From Apricaphanius iberus (lineage: Eukaryota > Chordata > Actinopteri > Cyprinodontiformes > Aphaniidae), in NCBI GenBank assembly GCA_028564705.1, contig JAPXFQ010001003.1:2857001-2921000 (forward strand): DNA of 64,000 nt, written 5' to 3'. Shown one piece after another: positions 1 to 12,355 of this stretch. Numbering within the stretch: position 1 is the stretch's first letter; each line of letters opens with the position of its first letter. Below the pieces are notes generated by a model, which saw only the letters and a program-made list of their open reading frames with translations, searched no databases and was not told where the DNA came from. The translations under genes were made by a program, and so were the position numbers.

Positions 1-1259
1 TTCACACACTTGATTAGCAACTATTTTCTCAAGAATTTTAGATAAGAAAAGAAGATTGGATATGGGTATTTAATTTATTATGTCATCTTGAGAAAAGGTT
101 TCTTAAGTAAAAGTTTAATTATAGCAACCTTAAAATCCTGTGATACTTATCCATTTACTGAGGATAGATTCATCATATCAAAACATGGCGGCAGTAATCA
201 AAGGTAAAAATTATTTAAATGTTTGGCTGGAATTGCATCCAGCCCGCAAGTTGAAGAAGAAGCTAATGTTTTTGACAATTCCGAAAGCTCGACTGAATCA
301 AAACAGACCAAATACAAATGAGGTTCTACCGTCTGCCTCACTTACTGAGGAAGAAGTTATCATGTTTGGGAGGCTTCCAATTATTTTATTTTTAATAGGA
401 TAAAGTTCATTTATGAAGAATCAGACTAAGTCATCACTACTAAAAGAAGGGGGGATAGATGGCTCAACAGAGCTAAGACTGGGTAAGTTTGGCAACGGTA
501 CTAAATAGAAACCTAGAATTGTCCTTATCCTCCTCTATTACTGATAAGAAATATTCAGTTCTAGTTTGTCAAAGGTGTTTTTATACAGTAGTAGACTATT
601 TTTCCAGGTTAAATAGAAATCCTCTAGGTGTATACAGCATCATTTTCTCTCCAATTTCCAAGAAATCTCCTTTAAAGTATACAATTTTGAATTAAACCTG
701 GGAGACGACAACCTATGGCTAATTACCTTCTTTTTTAAGGGGGCTACATTGACTAGTGCCAGACGCAATGAGGAAGTAACATTATGAACTGGACCATCAT
801 ACTGAGAAGGGTCGGAGATTACATTTCTGCCCTCCATTGTATTACTCTGAGATAACGAGAAAAAAAAATGGAACAGATTCTTTCAAACTTGTTACAGTTT
901 TGTCTAATAAAGCTCTACTATAATGTAATTTTCTTTCAGGTTTTAGAGGGCTCAGCTGAAATCAATTCAAATTGTATAAAAAAAATAATCAGACAGTAAA
1001 GTGTTATGTAGAAGGACTGTTATTTCTTCACACTGCAGTTCAAATACAAGGTCCAAAGTATGTTGAATGGACTAGGTGGGTCCCTGTACTTTCTGAGTAA
1101 AGCCAATTGTGTCTAAAGGCATTAAAGATGGAATTTAGGCTATCACTTTTAATGTCAACTTAAATATTGAAACCCCTACTGTAATGACCTTAACAGTACT
1201 GCACACAAAATAAGATAAAGAAAAAAAAAATATGAGCTCTGGTCTAAAAATTTAGAGCA
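1..1259. other. Left-edge intron sequence, no supported gene
   Basis: AT-rich sequence that must lie in an intron of lasp1, because the first lasp1 exon seen starts at 5602 and its LIM exons are absent from the window. An open frame at 140-403 (+) has no recognisable domain and no clear splice signals. I see no exon or RNA gene here. Confidence 0.5.
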
Positions 1260-1596
1260 AGTGCCTCGTTGAGGATACAAAACCACAAACAAAAGTGTTC
1301 TTTGTGGTTTGCAACTTGGATGAGGAAAATTTAGCGTTAGATTTTCAAAAGAGCTGTAGCTATTAATTGGTCTGGGGTTAGTTAATAAATCATAATTAAA
1401 AATGGTTGGGTCAATATCACCATAAAGTGCCTTTGACAGATGAAAATTTCTTAAAGACATTGTTCAAGTTTTTCGTTTAACCACATGTTTATTCTTTTAA
1501 GAAGACTTTAAACTTAAACAATTGCTGGTTGGCCCAGCTCCTGGACCTGTAATAAAATAATTATAAGCAAAAACATTTGAACCAACTTACAAAATA

Positions 1597-1996
1597 TGTC
1601 CACCCTGTCAGGGACAAATGGATACAGAAAGCAAATATTTCTGACAGTCTTATCATTCTAAAAAATACACCTTTGCAAAATATTTTTGTCCCTTCTCTTA
1701 TTTATATCTTTAAAAAATGGGAAAAAAAATTCAAAAACTTTAGAAATAACAAAAAACTATGTTTTGTTATCAGAGCTCTGCCCGAGTTACATACCATTTA
1801 AAGTAAAAACATAAGATAGGAAACATATCTGACCCGAATTGATCCAAAACCAATTTATTCTTAAATGTTCCTAAAAAAAACAAATGCTAAACATTGTCAT
1901 TTGTTTAAAGACATTTATTTATTTTTTGTTAAAATGCATACGATAGGGTGGACAATGACATATGACAGGGTGGACGGTAACATGACAGGGAGCACA
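1597..1996. repeat. Subterminal 14-mer cluster, 3' side of the transposon gene
   Basis: Copies of TGTCCACCCTGTCA or its complement: 1597-1610 (exact), 1941-1954 (CGATAGGGTGGACA), 1963-1976 (TGACAGGGTGGACG) and 1983-1996 (TGACAGGGAGCACA). They begin soon after the stop codon of the - strand gene. Their density against none noticed elsewhere in the window suggests protein-binding sites of the element. Confidence 0.7.
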
Positions 1997-2043
1997 ACTG
2001 AAGGAAGGCATACAAAAGGGCCAATTATAACACACTTAAACAG

Positions 2044-3793
2044 TCATAAAAGAACACTAAAATCAATGTGCAAAAGGCATTCGTTGCTTTTCATATTGTC
2101 CTTGATTTCTCTATATATTTTTGATTGCCATTTTGCATTAAAAATGTGACCCCTGATCTGAAATAGTTTGTCTTGAAATTTAGAATTTAATTCCGTCTCA
2201 GACATCTCAAGCTCCTTCTTCGTGGTAATGGTTGACACCCTCTCCTCCTTCATTGTTTTTTCCGTCATCCATTGTGGAACATTGATAATTTGTGGACCAG
2301 GTGGATTGGTCAGTGGGTGGGACGTTTTCTCACATTTCTTGCATTCCCCATATGCACAGGCCTTGATGTTTTTATTGCACATGGTAACTTCAGCCATTTC
2401 CTCAATATTATCTGTGGACAGCAGGCCACAGTTCAGCATTGCTCTCGCCATGAACGTTAAATTTTCATGCCTTTTGCAAAGACACGTGTCTCGGTCAGAT
2501 TTCGAAGGAAAAACTACCCAAAAAGGCCTGAATCTACAAAAGGAGGTGTATGACACATGGCCGAGACTTTCGCAGAGGAACTGTTTGTGAAGATTTTTCA
2601 TTGTGTCAAGAAGTAGCCTCTTCTGCATCTTTTTCTTTATCCTTGTGACTGTTTGTTTGCGACCGGTTGTCATTCGGCTTACATCATCTCGCAGAAAGAA
2701 TTCTTTTACTGTAATTCTTAGTTTGTTACCACATCTTCGTCCAATGTAGGTTAGCCCATCAGCATTGGCATCGCTTTCTCTCTTTTTTGAATAGCCAAAA
2801 GCAGTCCTGGCATACTTCTGCAGCTTGTATTTTTTGACAATGTTTCCACAGACCACTCTTACTATCAGTTGCTTTTCTCTGTTTGTTTTGGCATTTATGT
2901 ACTTTTTTCGGATGCCTGCAGTTAGTGCTGCATTGAAAACTAAGGCTCTCTTAACGGGAGAGCTCACCGTTTCACCAGCAAGTAAAGCATTGGTAACTGC
3001 CTGGGGAGAATTGGATGAAGCACTAGCACTCTTTGCTCTTTGAGATCGCTTTTTGTATTTAGCCACTCTTGCTTTCTCTGTTTTAAGTTTTTCCTCCAGC
3101 TGTTGAATCTCCTTTTTAAGTTTTCTTGTCAATCTTCTCCGACTGCTTTTTCCTTGACGCTTTTGTCTGTGAAAATAAAAAACTTTTTTTCACTTCTCCC
3201 AAAACTTTATCTCCAAAACCAGTTAAGTTAGTTAATACTTAAATAAATCTCTATGATGCACAGTCAGTCTCTCTCCATATACGCATGCACACACACAGAC
3301 AGACATTTTGAGAGTCCTCTGAGTGTGTGTGTGTGTGTGTGTGTGAGAGAGACAGAGTGTGTGAGCCTGAGCGGGCAAACGTTTCTGTGTTTGCGTGCGT
3401 ATGAGAGAGACTCAGTCAAGACATAGTCTACATACAAGTAATCTCAAATACATTTAACCAGCTTAAGTATATTCCTAAACGTCTACTATAGATTCCAACC
3501 TGGATGGCCCTGCTTCATGCTGAGCTTCAGGAGAGATGGGTGGTGTATCTGACATAGGCAAAGCATTCCTCCTGGCCTTTGCTCTGGCTTGTCTTTTAGC
3601 CTCCCTCCATCTCTTTCTCTTTTCTCTCCTCTCACGCTCACTTATTTCATTGACACTCTTCTTCTTTCCAGTCTGTCTGTCTCTTTGCCACCTGGCTCTC
3701 TCTCCCTCAAGATACTGCTGTCTTCTTTCTGGATCTGCATCTCGGCGCTCTCTGTAACGCCTTGCTATGTCAGCTCCATTAAGTACCATACTT
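2044..3793 (-). CDS. Unassigned Cys/His-rich basic protein, transposase-like, probably C-truncated
   Basis: Two coding exons join in phase: 3789-3500 (ATG at 3789, acceptor just upstream at 3794) and 3166-2044, giving about 470 aa. A strong donor after 4225 suggests a 5' UTR exon further upstream. The N-terminus is highly charged (RYRERRDADPERRQQYLE, then RERREKRKRWREAKRQ). It is followed by a short coiled coil (KEIQQLEEKLKTEKARVAKY) and a basic region with RDDVSRMTTGRKQT and QKRLLLDTMKNLHKQFL. Next comes RPFWVVFPS with a metal-binding-like cluster, DTCLCKRHEN and then CNKNIKACAYGECKKCEK. The frame stops right after LLHIDFS, and subterminal repeats begin less than 100 bases further on. I recall multi-copy unnamed fish proteins with this layout that continue past that point, so this copy may have lost its C-terminal half. 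Role inferred only: DNA binding or transposition. No host orthologue is recognised. Confidence 0.6.
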
Positions 3794-3922
3794 CTGAAAA
3801 TAAATGTATTTTATTAACACACATTAAATACAGTAAAATGTCTTTTCACAATCAGTTTTATTGTTTTTTAAATAGGCATTAAGTGTAAAACGTAGTCTTA
3901 TGTTACCCATCTCAACGGTTGA

Positions 3923-4344
3923 TGTCCACCCTGTCAGGGTGATGTCCACCCTGTCATAACAGCCTTGATGACAGGGTGGACAATGACAGGGTGGACAATT
4001 TTAGCTAATCTGCTTATATCAACCACATGGTGAGACACTAGCTAGCATAACCAGCTAACTTGAAGATGACATTGCAATTTTTTGAAAAAATATACCTAAA
4101 CTTTTGGGGAAAAATAGTTACTTTTCAGGTTTTTACGCCGACAGGGTGAACATGTTATGTGTGACCACATTAAACAATGAACATATAATGATGATAAACA
4201 TGAAAAATAAGAGGAAGTACTTACTCTTCTTGGTGGTGTTGGTCTGACCTCAGTTCAAATGGGTCAACATTCTGGTGATGATGTCACTGATTGCATCATA
4301 TTAGTAATTAAAGGGCCAAGTGACCCATAATGACAGGGTGGACA
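3923..4344. repeat. Subterminal 14-mer cluster, 5' side of the transposon gene
   Basis: Exact copies at 3923-3936, 3943-3956, 3969-3982, 3984-3997 and 4331-4344, plus a degenerate one near 4140-4153. The first two and the next two are in opposite orientation and together form a near palindrome of about 75 bases. The group lies in the presumed first intron and promoter of the - strand gene, so the encoded protein could regulate its own gene by binding here (inference). Confidence 0.7.
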
Positions 4345-4790
4345 TTAAGTTCAGGGACGCATATGAAACTGAAGATATTTTTGTAAAAAAACAAATAAAA
4401 TGGCAAAAACCTTTTTTATTTGCTATTATCTAATAGCAACAACAAGGGAAAGTGCAAATTTGTTTGATTATGTGTTATTTTATCATTAACAGCCTTGGTT
4501 GATGTCTGCTGTCCAGCATGAGGGACGCAAGTGAAGGGCAGTGATGCATTAGAAGAAAGTTGAATAAAAAAAGGAAAACCAACCTGATTCCAGTTATTAT
4601 TATACAAAAGTGTATTAAAAGTACTTAAACATTACTTGTATCCAACCAGAATAGTATTATTACACAAAATGGCCAAAATATATCCGTGATTGTGATGGGG
4701 ACAACAAAGGGCACTTTATAGTGATATTGACCCGGTTGCTAAATTTCCTCCTTGCCCAGTACTTCGAGGAATGTGATGATTAAACAATTA

Positions 4791-5601
4791 GAAGGAGTTG
4801 ACTCATATATCCTGTGATAATCCTCTTGCTGCAGTCAGGTTTTTGTGAGATAAAAGAAATGTGGTCATTAACAAATTCTTTGAAGAGATATGTCTTATGT
4901 TCAATAAACCACGTAGTTGTTTACTTTTCTATTCAGTCATACTCATATTTATGATTTTTTTTTAATGATTTATCCTTGTTAGTTTAACATGTAATCCAGC
5001 TGATTTTGGCCATGGGCAAGACACAGTCTCAATGGTGGGTAACAGTACAGAAACTGTAGAGAGTTAAGTTAATTTGCTGAAAAACTTGTATCTGCATTTG
5101 TGGTCTCCCTAAAAAAAGGAGTGATAGCTTGCTTTTGAGTTCACCTAACAATGCTTCAGGATTTACACGTTTGGAGAAGACAAGGTGGAATTTAAGGCAG
5201 ACAACCTTACTATGACTTAATTATTGGTGTTTGTAGAAGTTTTACTGACTTCTAAACCAGCAGAATGGGGATGTTCAATTCAGTATCTTGAAGGTTTCAG
5301 TGGGATATGAGATTATTTTGACCTTAAGTCATGGTGAAGGCATTTTGAAAAGCCTTGGTTAAAATAATTAAATGTGCATGAAAGGTCAGCTCTTGGGTGT
5401 TTGTATGCACTACAATACAGATCAACTGACCTGATTTCAATTATATGCATCTTTTACTCCCACAAATAAGGATAATTATTCTTAAATTCATCTTTTAAAC
5501 TACTGTCTGTAACTTTTAAGTAATTTATTCAGAACACGTGTCTGCATTTATTTTATTCATTCTGCTAATTTAATCTTTTCGTTTTTCTTATTTTCTTTGA
5601 G
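4791..5601. other. lasp1 intron, nothing recognised
   Basis: AT-rich sequence ending in a pyrimidine-rich acceptor before 5602. No LIM exon, repeat family or RNA gene is recognised here. Confidence 0.5.
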
Positions 5602-8600
5602 GCATTACCCCAAAACCTCTTTCACTATTGTGACTGACACCCCTGAGAACCTACGTCTGAAACAACAGAGCCTACTCAACAGCCAGGTGAGATCAGGCGT
5701 CATCTTCTGTTGTCTCACTTATCTCCTGTTGGCTGAGATCCTGTACATTTTCTAATCTAATTTAATTAGCAAGTTTTGGTGTAACCTTCTCTTTATATCA
5801 TTTAACAACATTTAGTTTCATGTTTGCCCCAGCGGGTGAATCAGATTTACCTTTCAGATCTGTGTTATTGGATTGGAGAAAGTGCAAAATTGCATATTTA
5901 CCTTGTCTTGTTTTGCAACTTGATCAAATGCCAGATATATTAAGTGTTTGTTTTTTTGTCTTAGCTGTTGCTACCATTGACAGATTTTCTTCCAAACCAC
6001 TTTTAGGCAGCCAACTGGTCTTTATTTATGGCAGCACCTCAAACGAGCCACCTTCTCTACCGTCTCTATTCTTAAGCTCTGATCTTATCACACTGTTCCT
6101 GCCAGCTAATTAACCTAAGCTCAGAGCTAAGTCCTTCAAGTAAAAAAAGAAATCTAAAAGATTGCCTGGTAGTGTGCCTTCTGAGATTTTCTTGTTAAAC
6201 AACCATTTTAACACCATGTGGGGGTTTTTTTATCCGGAACATGTTAAAAAGTGCTGTCCATTCGCAGTTTCATGATACTGAAGACAACTTGCACTTTTTA
6301 GTCATACTCTTTAACCTGACACAGAGAATAACTCGACTGCATGAGTACTGCAATATGAGCCACATACATTAATAAGCCATAGCATTAGGCTTTATAATGT
6401 GTTGTTCACTGGTTTGCCTCCAAAACAGACCTGACCCGTCAATGCATGGAGTCCACTCCAGCTCTAAGTCTTTGCTATGGTATCCAGTACCAAGATGTTT
6501 GCAACAGCCTGTTTGTCCAGCACATACCACAAATGCTCGGTTGGATTTGGATCTTGGGAACTTGGAGTTGAAATTAACCCCTAAGACTTGTGAACAAATC
6601 ATTCCTGATCAACATTTTGTTTTGTGGCAGTGTTTCATCTTGCCAAAAGAAGCTGCACAAAGAGTGTGCTTGGTCCTCAGCATAACTAAGGTACAATATG
6701 TTGTCAGAAGTTTTCTGCTATCTTTCCAAATGATTAATTCCTGGTGTCCCAACCACTTCCAGAGCTTGAGGTGTATAAAACTCAGCACCTAGAAATCGGA
6801 CTGCTTCTCCAAATATTTGTGAAAGAATTTGTCAACCTCAATAAATTTGCACACCTGCAGTAAGTTCAGGCAAAACATTTTATCAGTATTTCACTTTCAA
6901 TTATAACTATAACTCTGATGTAACTAAAACTCTTATTGGTTTTCCATGGCCAGAATGCTGCTTCATAGCATTATTTCACCGAGTGCATCGTAAAATGTTT
7001 GATGTAGTGGTGTAAAGCATGCCACCGCTGGACTGGAGCAATGAGGGAATGTTCTCGGAAGTGAGAAATAATGCATCTCTGCTTGGTAATCCAATGGAAA
7101 AATCTGGGTTTGGCAGTTGCCAAGAGAAAAACTGTCTCCTGACAGCATTAGCATAAGACTTTCAGGGTAATTTTACTGGACCTTCACAGAGCCTGCATGT
7201 CTTCATTTCACTGGGCCAGCCAGAACGGGCAGTTTGTAACAAAATATCTGTCTAATCGACTCATCGACTCAGGGGCTCTCCCTCACCTACGCAATGACAG
7301 AAAGAGTAGAGGTCCATTTTCTAACTATTCGTCTCCGTCAACATAAAGCGTATCTCTGTGATTGGTCAGTTCATAAACAGCCAGAGATTTATTCACCAGG
7401 ACGGGGCTCTGTAGTCGCTGTAATGAGTGCTTAACGCAGTGTTTCGGCTCTACATGCTTTATATTGAAAGGCTAATTAATCTAATCTGTTCTTTTGGTGA
7501 TTTTCAACACAAGGAGCAGCAGGAAAGAAAAGAAAAAACATAAAAGGCTGCTGTGTTTATTTCCATGCATTTTTAGAGTATTCTATGAGCTGCACTTCTA
7601 ATAAAAGCTTTACAGCTTAGTCAAAACTTACTTTCTGTCGTCCATTGCCCCCTCGAGGGGGGAAATGCGTTCACAGGCTGAAGAAAAAAAACAGGAAGTA
7701 CAATGCAATGGTAGGCAGACGACACCATGAAAATTTAGCACCCCCTGCTGTCCTGGTCAGAATTGCTTTAAAACGCTAAAAAAATCAATTGAGAATGGAG
7801 GAAAAGAAACGGAGACCCATAAACGAAAAATGTCTCAGTCAAAATGTCTGCATCTGAGTGCAAATTTTCGGTCGGAGAAGCATAAACTAGGCTTTAGGGT
7901 ATGTACTCACATAGGGCCTAGTACAGTAGCTAGGTGGTAGCTGTGGTTAATTCATGCTGATGATTGTAACTCAGTTACAATCATATCAGTAGACAACCGG
8001 CTTTTTTGGCGAAGCAGTTAATAACACCAGACAGAAACACAGCAAGCATCCCTGCATCTTCCCTTGTTTACCTCTTGTTATTTCTGCAACTGTGGACTGA
8101 TCAATGACACCATTCACTGCCAAAACAGTCACAATATGCAATAAATTACTTAAAGGGCCAATTTTCTTTTGAGACATCTCAGCTATGAGAAATGGTCCAA
8201 ATAATGTACCCAGTCAGATGAAGATCCTGTAATATTCCCCTGAAGTTCCGATAGTGGAAATGAACCTGTGGTGTGCATTGTAAATTTTGGTCCAAAGGGG
8301 ATTACAGTGTGGTGCTTTTTTTTGGGATGTTGGGCTCTCAGGTATAGTTAAATTCAGAAGTAACCTATAAGATAGTACTGGTATAGCACTTTATCAAGTC
8401 CAGAGTACCCCAAGGTGCTTCACATTACATTCAGTCATTCCCCCATTCACACACACAATTGCAAACTGGCAAGCTACATTGTAGCCACAGCTGCCCTGGG
8501 GCACACTGACATAAGTAAACTGCTGTTGCTTTGGCAAGCCAGGACATTTTGAAAGTTTTCCTTCTCCAACTCAGCTTTTAATTGCTCCAACATGCATTAC

Positions 8601-11600
8601 TACTCAAAGCAAGATCCTAAAAGATATGGAGGAGGGAGACAGGTGTGGAAGAACCTGACCTGGTCCTTACCTAGACACAATGGAACATCGTTTGGATACA
8701 TTTTAGCGCAGACTGTGCGCTAGGCTGTTCTGTCTGGCATCAGTGTCTGAACTCACAAATGTGCCTTTGGAAGAAAGGTCAAAAAATTTCCCAAAGCCTC
8801 ACCAGAAGTCTTAAAGCTGTCATAGATGTTTAGTGTAGCTGCTAAGGGTGGACAAACTTCCAAAACGTTGTAATAAAGAGCTGGAAGTTACTACGGTCAT
8901 GGTGTGAAGCAAGAGACCCAATAATTTTGGTATATGTCAAAGTGAACACAGTCTTCTAGGTTTTCCAGATTGGTTCATTTCAAATTTGCTGAAATTCTTG
9001 CTTCTAATATTTTTTTTTTTTTTTTTCTTGCTTCTAATATTAACTTTGAAGACATACACGTTTTTAATTGTTGCCACCTGTCAGTGCCAGTAGTCAAAAT
9101 CTAATATCTGATTTGTATTTGGGGAATCCAAATTCTTTTATTTAAAGCTGGATAAAACGGAAATCCCTAAAATATATTATTCCTAATACTGTAATAAATT
9201 AATAAACTCACTCACACTGAGAAAAAAAAATCAATTCAGAAACAGATGCATTGGTAAAATGGGCTCTTCTGAAATGTCATCTGAGGGCACTGTAATGACT
9301 ATCAAATGGATAACTGAGCTGGCAGTACAGCCACCCAGCTGGTCCCATTTCAGCGTGGTGTGGCATTTTACTGGCCCAGAACACAAGGGGAACCATACAG
9401 CTGTGGTATCCTCTCCAGCAGCTGTCTTATTTGACCCTGAGAGTCCTCAGATCGGCTATGATTGTTGATTTCTGACTCAGTTTACATTTTTAAGGGGGAA
9501 GGATGGGGGAAACTGCAATTGGATTTAACATCATGCAGGTAGGGTGTGGGAAGGTCTCTATCCCAGGAGGGGTAAGACATGGAAGCACATAAATCCACAG
9601 GTGTAAGAGCTGACTGTAAGTCAGAACCTATGACTCCCCACACTATAAGACCGAAAGTACAGTGGCAACCGTGGGTCAGGTGGTAAGTGTTCGTACTGTA
9701 ACTGGTGGGTCAGAGGATGAGGGTAATATGATATGCAGTGCACTTTTCTGCCTCAAATAGTCATTTTTTATGCCTCAAATCTTAGTTATAGTTTAATAAC
9801 ACCAACGTTTTGGTAGAAAGCCATGTTTAAGTAGGTTTGCAGATATGCCACACTATTTTCAGTTGATGGATTGAACATAGATCTTTGTCACTGGAGATTT
9901 TGTTTTAAAAACTAAGATTGAGTTACACACAAGTTCATTACTTTTGTGGTAGATTTTATAAAAATAGTACTGGAGTCAGTGGGGCTGAATACAACGGAAC
10001 ACCAGCATTCTAAAACTCATGGGCATAAAATTAACAAAGAAATATAAGCAGTAATAGGATAAGTATTCAAAATTGTATTTTATGTTTCTTAATGAAAGCT
10101 TTTTGGGAAGAATGATCAACAAAACCACAAAAACTTGTTCACAAGATCCCTATTTTTACACCAGCTGCAGCAAGACAAAGAATCCCAGGAGGGGATCTAT
10201 TTAAGTTGAAAATAATTCATTAGAGTAAAGTAATTGTTCTCATGTTATACAAGTATAACAATCAAATGTAAAACCAAAGCTGTTTCCTCCTCTCCTCTGA
10301 TCCAAGCAGTTCATGTCTTTGTTTATAACCATAAAAGTCTTTAAGGCAAACTCGCTCGCTGCGGCATATTCCTCATAGCAAGAACATGACTCATTTGTGT
10401 TTGTGCTTTTGTGGATGTAAGAGGGTGAGTGTGCAGGGATCTAAGATTTACTTTCAAATAAACATTTTGACTTTGCCTAATGTTGTAAATGTTCAACTGA
10501 GGCCTACGCTCACAAGGAACTGTGACAAATTGGCTCTTAAATCACAGCTCAACAGTGTTTATATTTATCTATTACAATAATTACATATTTTATTTAATTA
10601 TGCTGTTGTTGATATTGAAGGAAGGCATTTGTTTTATCCACTAAAGCTAAACTTTAGTTGTTTTAATAAACCTGCAATTGGAGTTTGAAAGGATGACTAC
10701 ATAGCTATGAGTTTTTAAAATGATGGGAACTCTATGAACTATTTACCTAACACCCAATGGGAGATTTGAAAGTGATTTGTAGCAATCCCACAAAAACTAT
10801 AATAAAAAACAACAAAAAAAACTCTCAGCATTTCTGATGGACTTCACCATTTATGCTGGTTTTGACCAGCATTGTTACTCTGATGCATGCAGGTCTAGCA
10901 TTTTTTTTTTTTTTTTGCACTTCAAATAAGTCAGACTTGCAAAGAAAATTAGACAAAAAAATAATTTCCGTAAATGTAAAATTGAAATTAAACAACCATT
11001 TTCTATTTAGCCCCAACCATTGACCCTGTCCCAAGCACGGGTTATTATTTTTTTTTTTTTACATACAGTAACCTAGACTCTCTGGGGGCCAGAAGCGGTT
11101 TTATTTTTACCAACTCTAATTCATGTCTGGGTTTTTTTGGAGCACTTTGTTTATCACAGTACACTTGTGTCACAGTTACATTTTTTAGCAGACTCTCAGA
11201 TTAATGACATATTGATGTGGGGTACAGCAAACAGACATTATTGTGTGGATCAAAGGCAGCAGAATATGTGTTTTATGAAATATTGCACTTATCTTTATTC
11301 CTCTCGATTATTTTAATTTTGTGCTTAATACATGTTCAACAAAGTCTTCACAACATTCTGAAATATATTGTGAATATCCACATAATTTTATCAATGAAAC
11401 AAAGTTTCCTTGTAGATGTTATCTGGAAATAAAGTTCCACAAGCATAGATGAAAAAATAATGTTATAAATGTTACAGTTTTGAAAGATACATTTTTGGAA
11501 CTGAACCAAATTAGGATACTGAGAATTTGTGTGACATTTAGCAACAAATAAATCAGATTCTCCTCTGAAAGAAGATTGGTGTTTGCAGGCCTTGTACAAA

Positions 11601-12309
11601 GAAGAGTTTGAGAAGAACAAGGGGAAAGGTTTCAGTGTAGTGGTCGACACACCGGAAATGCAGAGACTGAAGAAGACGCAGGACCAGATTAGTAATGTGA
11701 GTGCACTTTTCCTTTTAAATGCAGTTTTACCTAATCTACAAAAACATAACCACTGCAAACGCCATCTTTACTGCCGATATTAAACAGGCTTTTAGTTGGA
11801 AACTTAAGCAGTAATTGCAAGGTGTTCCAACGCAGCATGACAGATTTAGGATAAAGTGAAACATGAGGTAAAGAGAACAGATTTGGTCTGTAATCAAAAA
11901 GTTCTGGAGTTTAAGTTCAACCTTCTTTACAGGTCTAGAAACTGTGTTTCCTGTCTCATTCTCTGAAATATATTTCCCATCCATCCATCATCTTCCTTCA
12001 TTTTATGGTTTTTACACATTTCATATTTTTAGAAATATCTGTGCTCAATTAAGGGTGAATGTTAATATGCACACTTTTAAAAAAAGGCTAAAAAGGATCT
12101 GGGGCAATGGATATCTGATTCTGGAAAAGTGGAACCTTGACATGTAAAAAGTGCAGGAACTCTGCAAATGGCAGTGAAGGAAGTCAGAGAGCAATCCTGC
12201 AGAAACACAGAGGCACATTTCTGACATTTCTCCTCGTCCGCTGTGGAACAGCTGCCCTATATGGTCAAAGTTTCTCAGCTGTGGACACAAACTTAACTGC
12301 GCTGCATGG

Positions 12310-12355
<46 letters not shown>

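Larger units (their letters stand above)
1260..4790 (-). mobile_element. Candidate DNA transposon with spliced gene and 14-bp subterminal repeats
   Basis: A block inside a lasp1 intron holds a multi-exon gene on the opposite strand. On both sides of the coding exons lie many copies of TGTCCACCCTGTCA or its reverse complement: four exact or degenerate copies at 1597-1996, and six at 3923-4344. An imperfect 27-28 bp inverted match lies further out, at 1408-1434 and 4706-4733, and a second short stretch reading about GCTAAATTTTCCTC continues outward on both sides. This architecture (inverted ends, clustered subterminal motifs, one gene) is that of a DNA transposon whose protein binds the motifs. 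Outer boundaries and a target-site duplication could not be fixed, so the limits are approximate. The superfamily is not recognised. A domesticated or purely host gene is the alternative. Confidence 0.55.

Noticed and set aside
140..403. 87-aa open frame at the left edge
   Set aside because: There is no recognisable domain, homologue or splice context, and the composition is like the intron around it.
9259..9468. 69-aa open frame in the lasp1 intron
   Set aside because: It is short with no domain and no matching splice sites.
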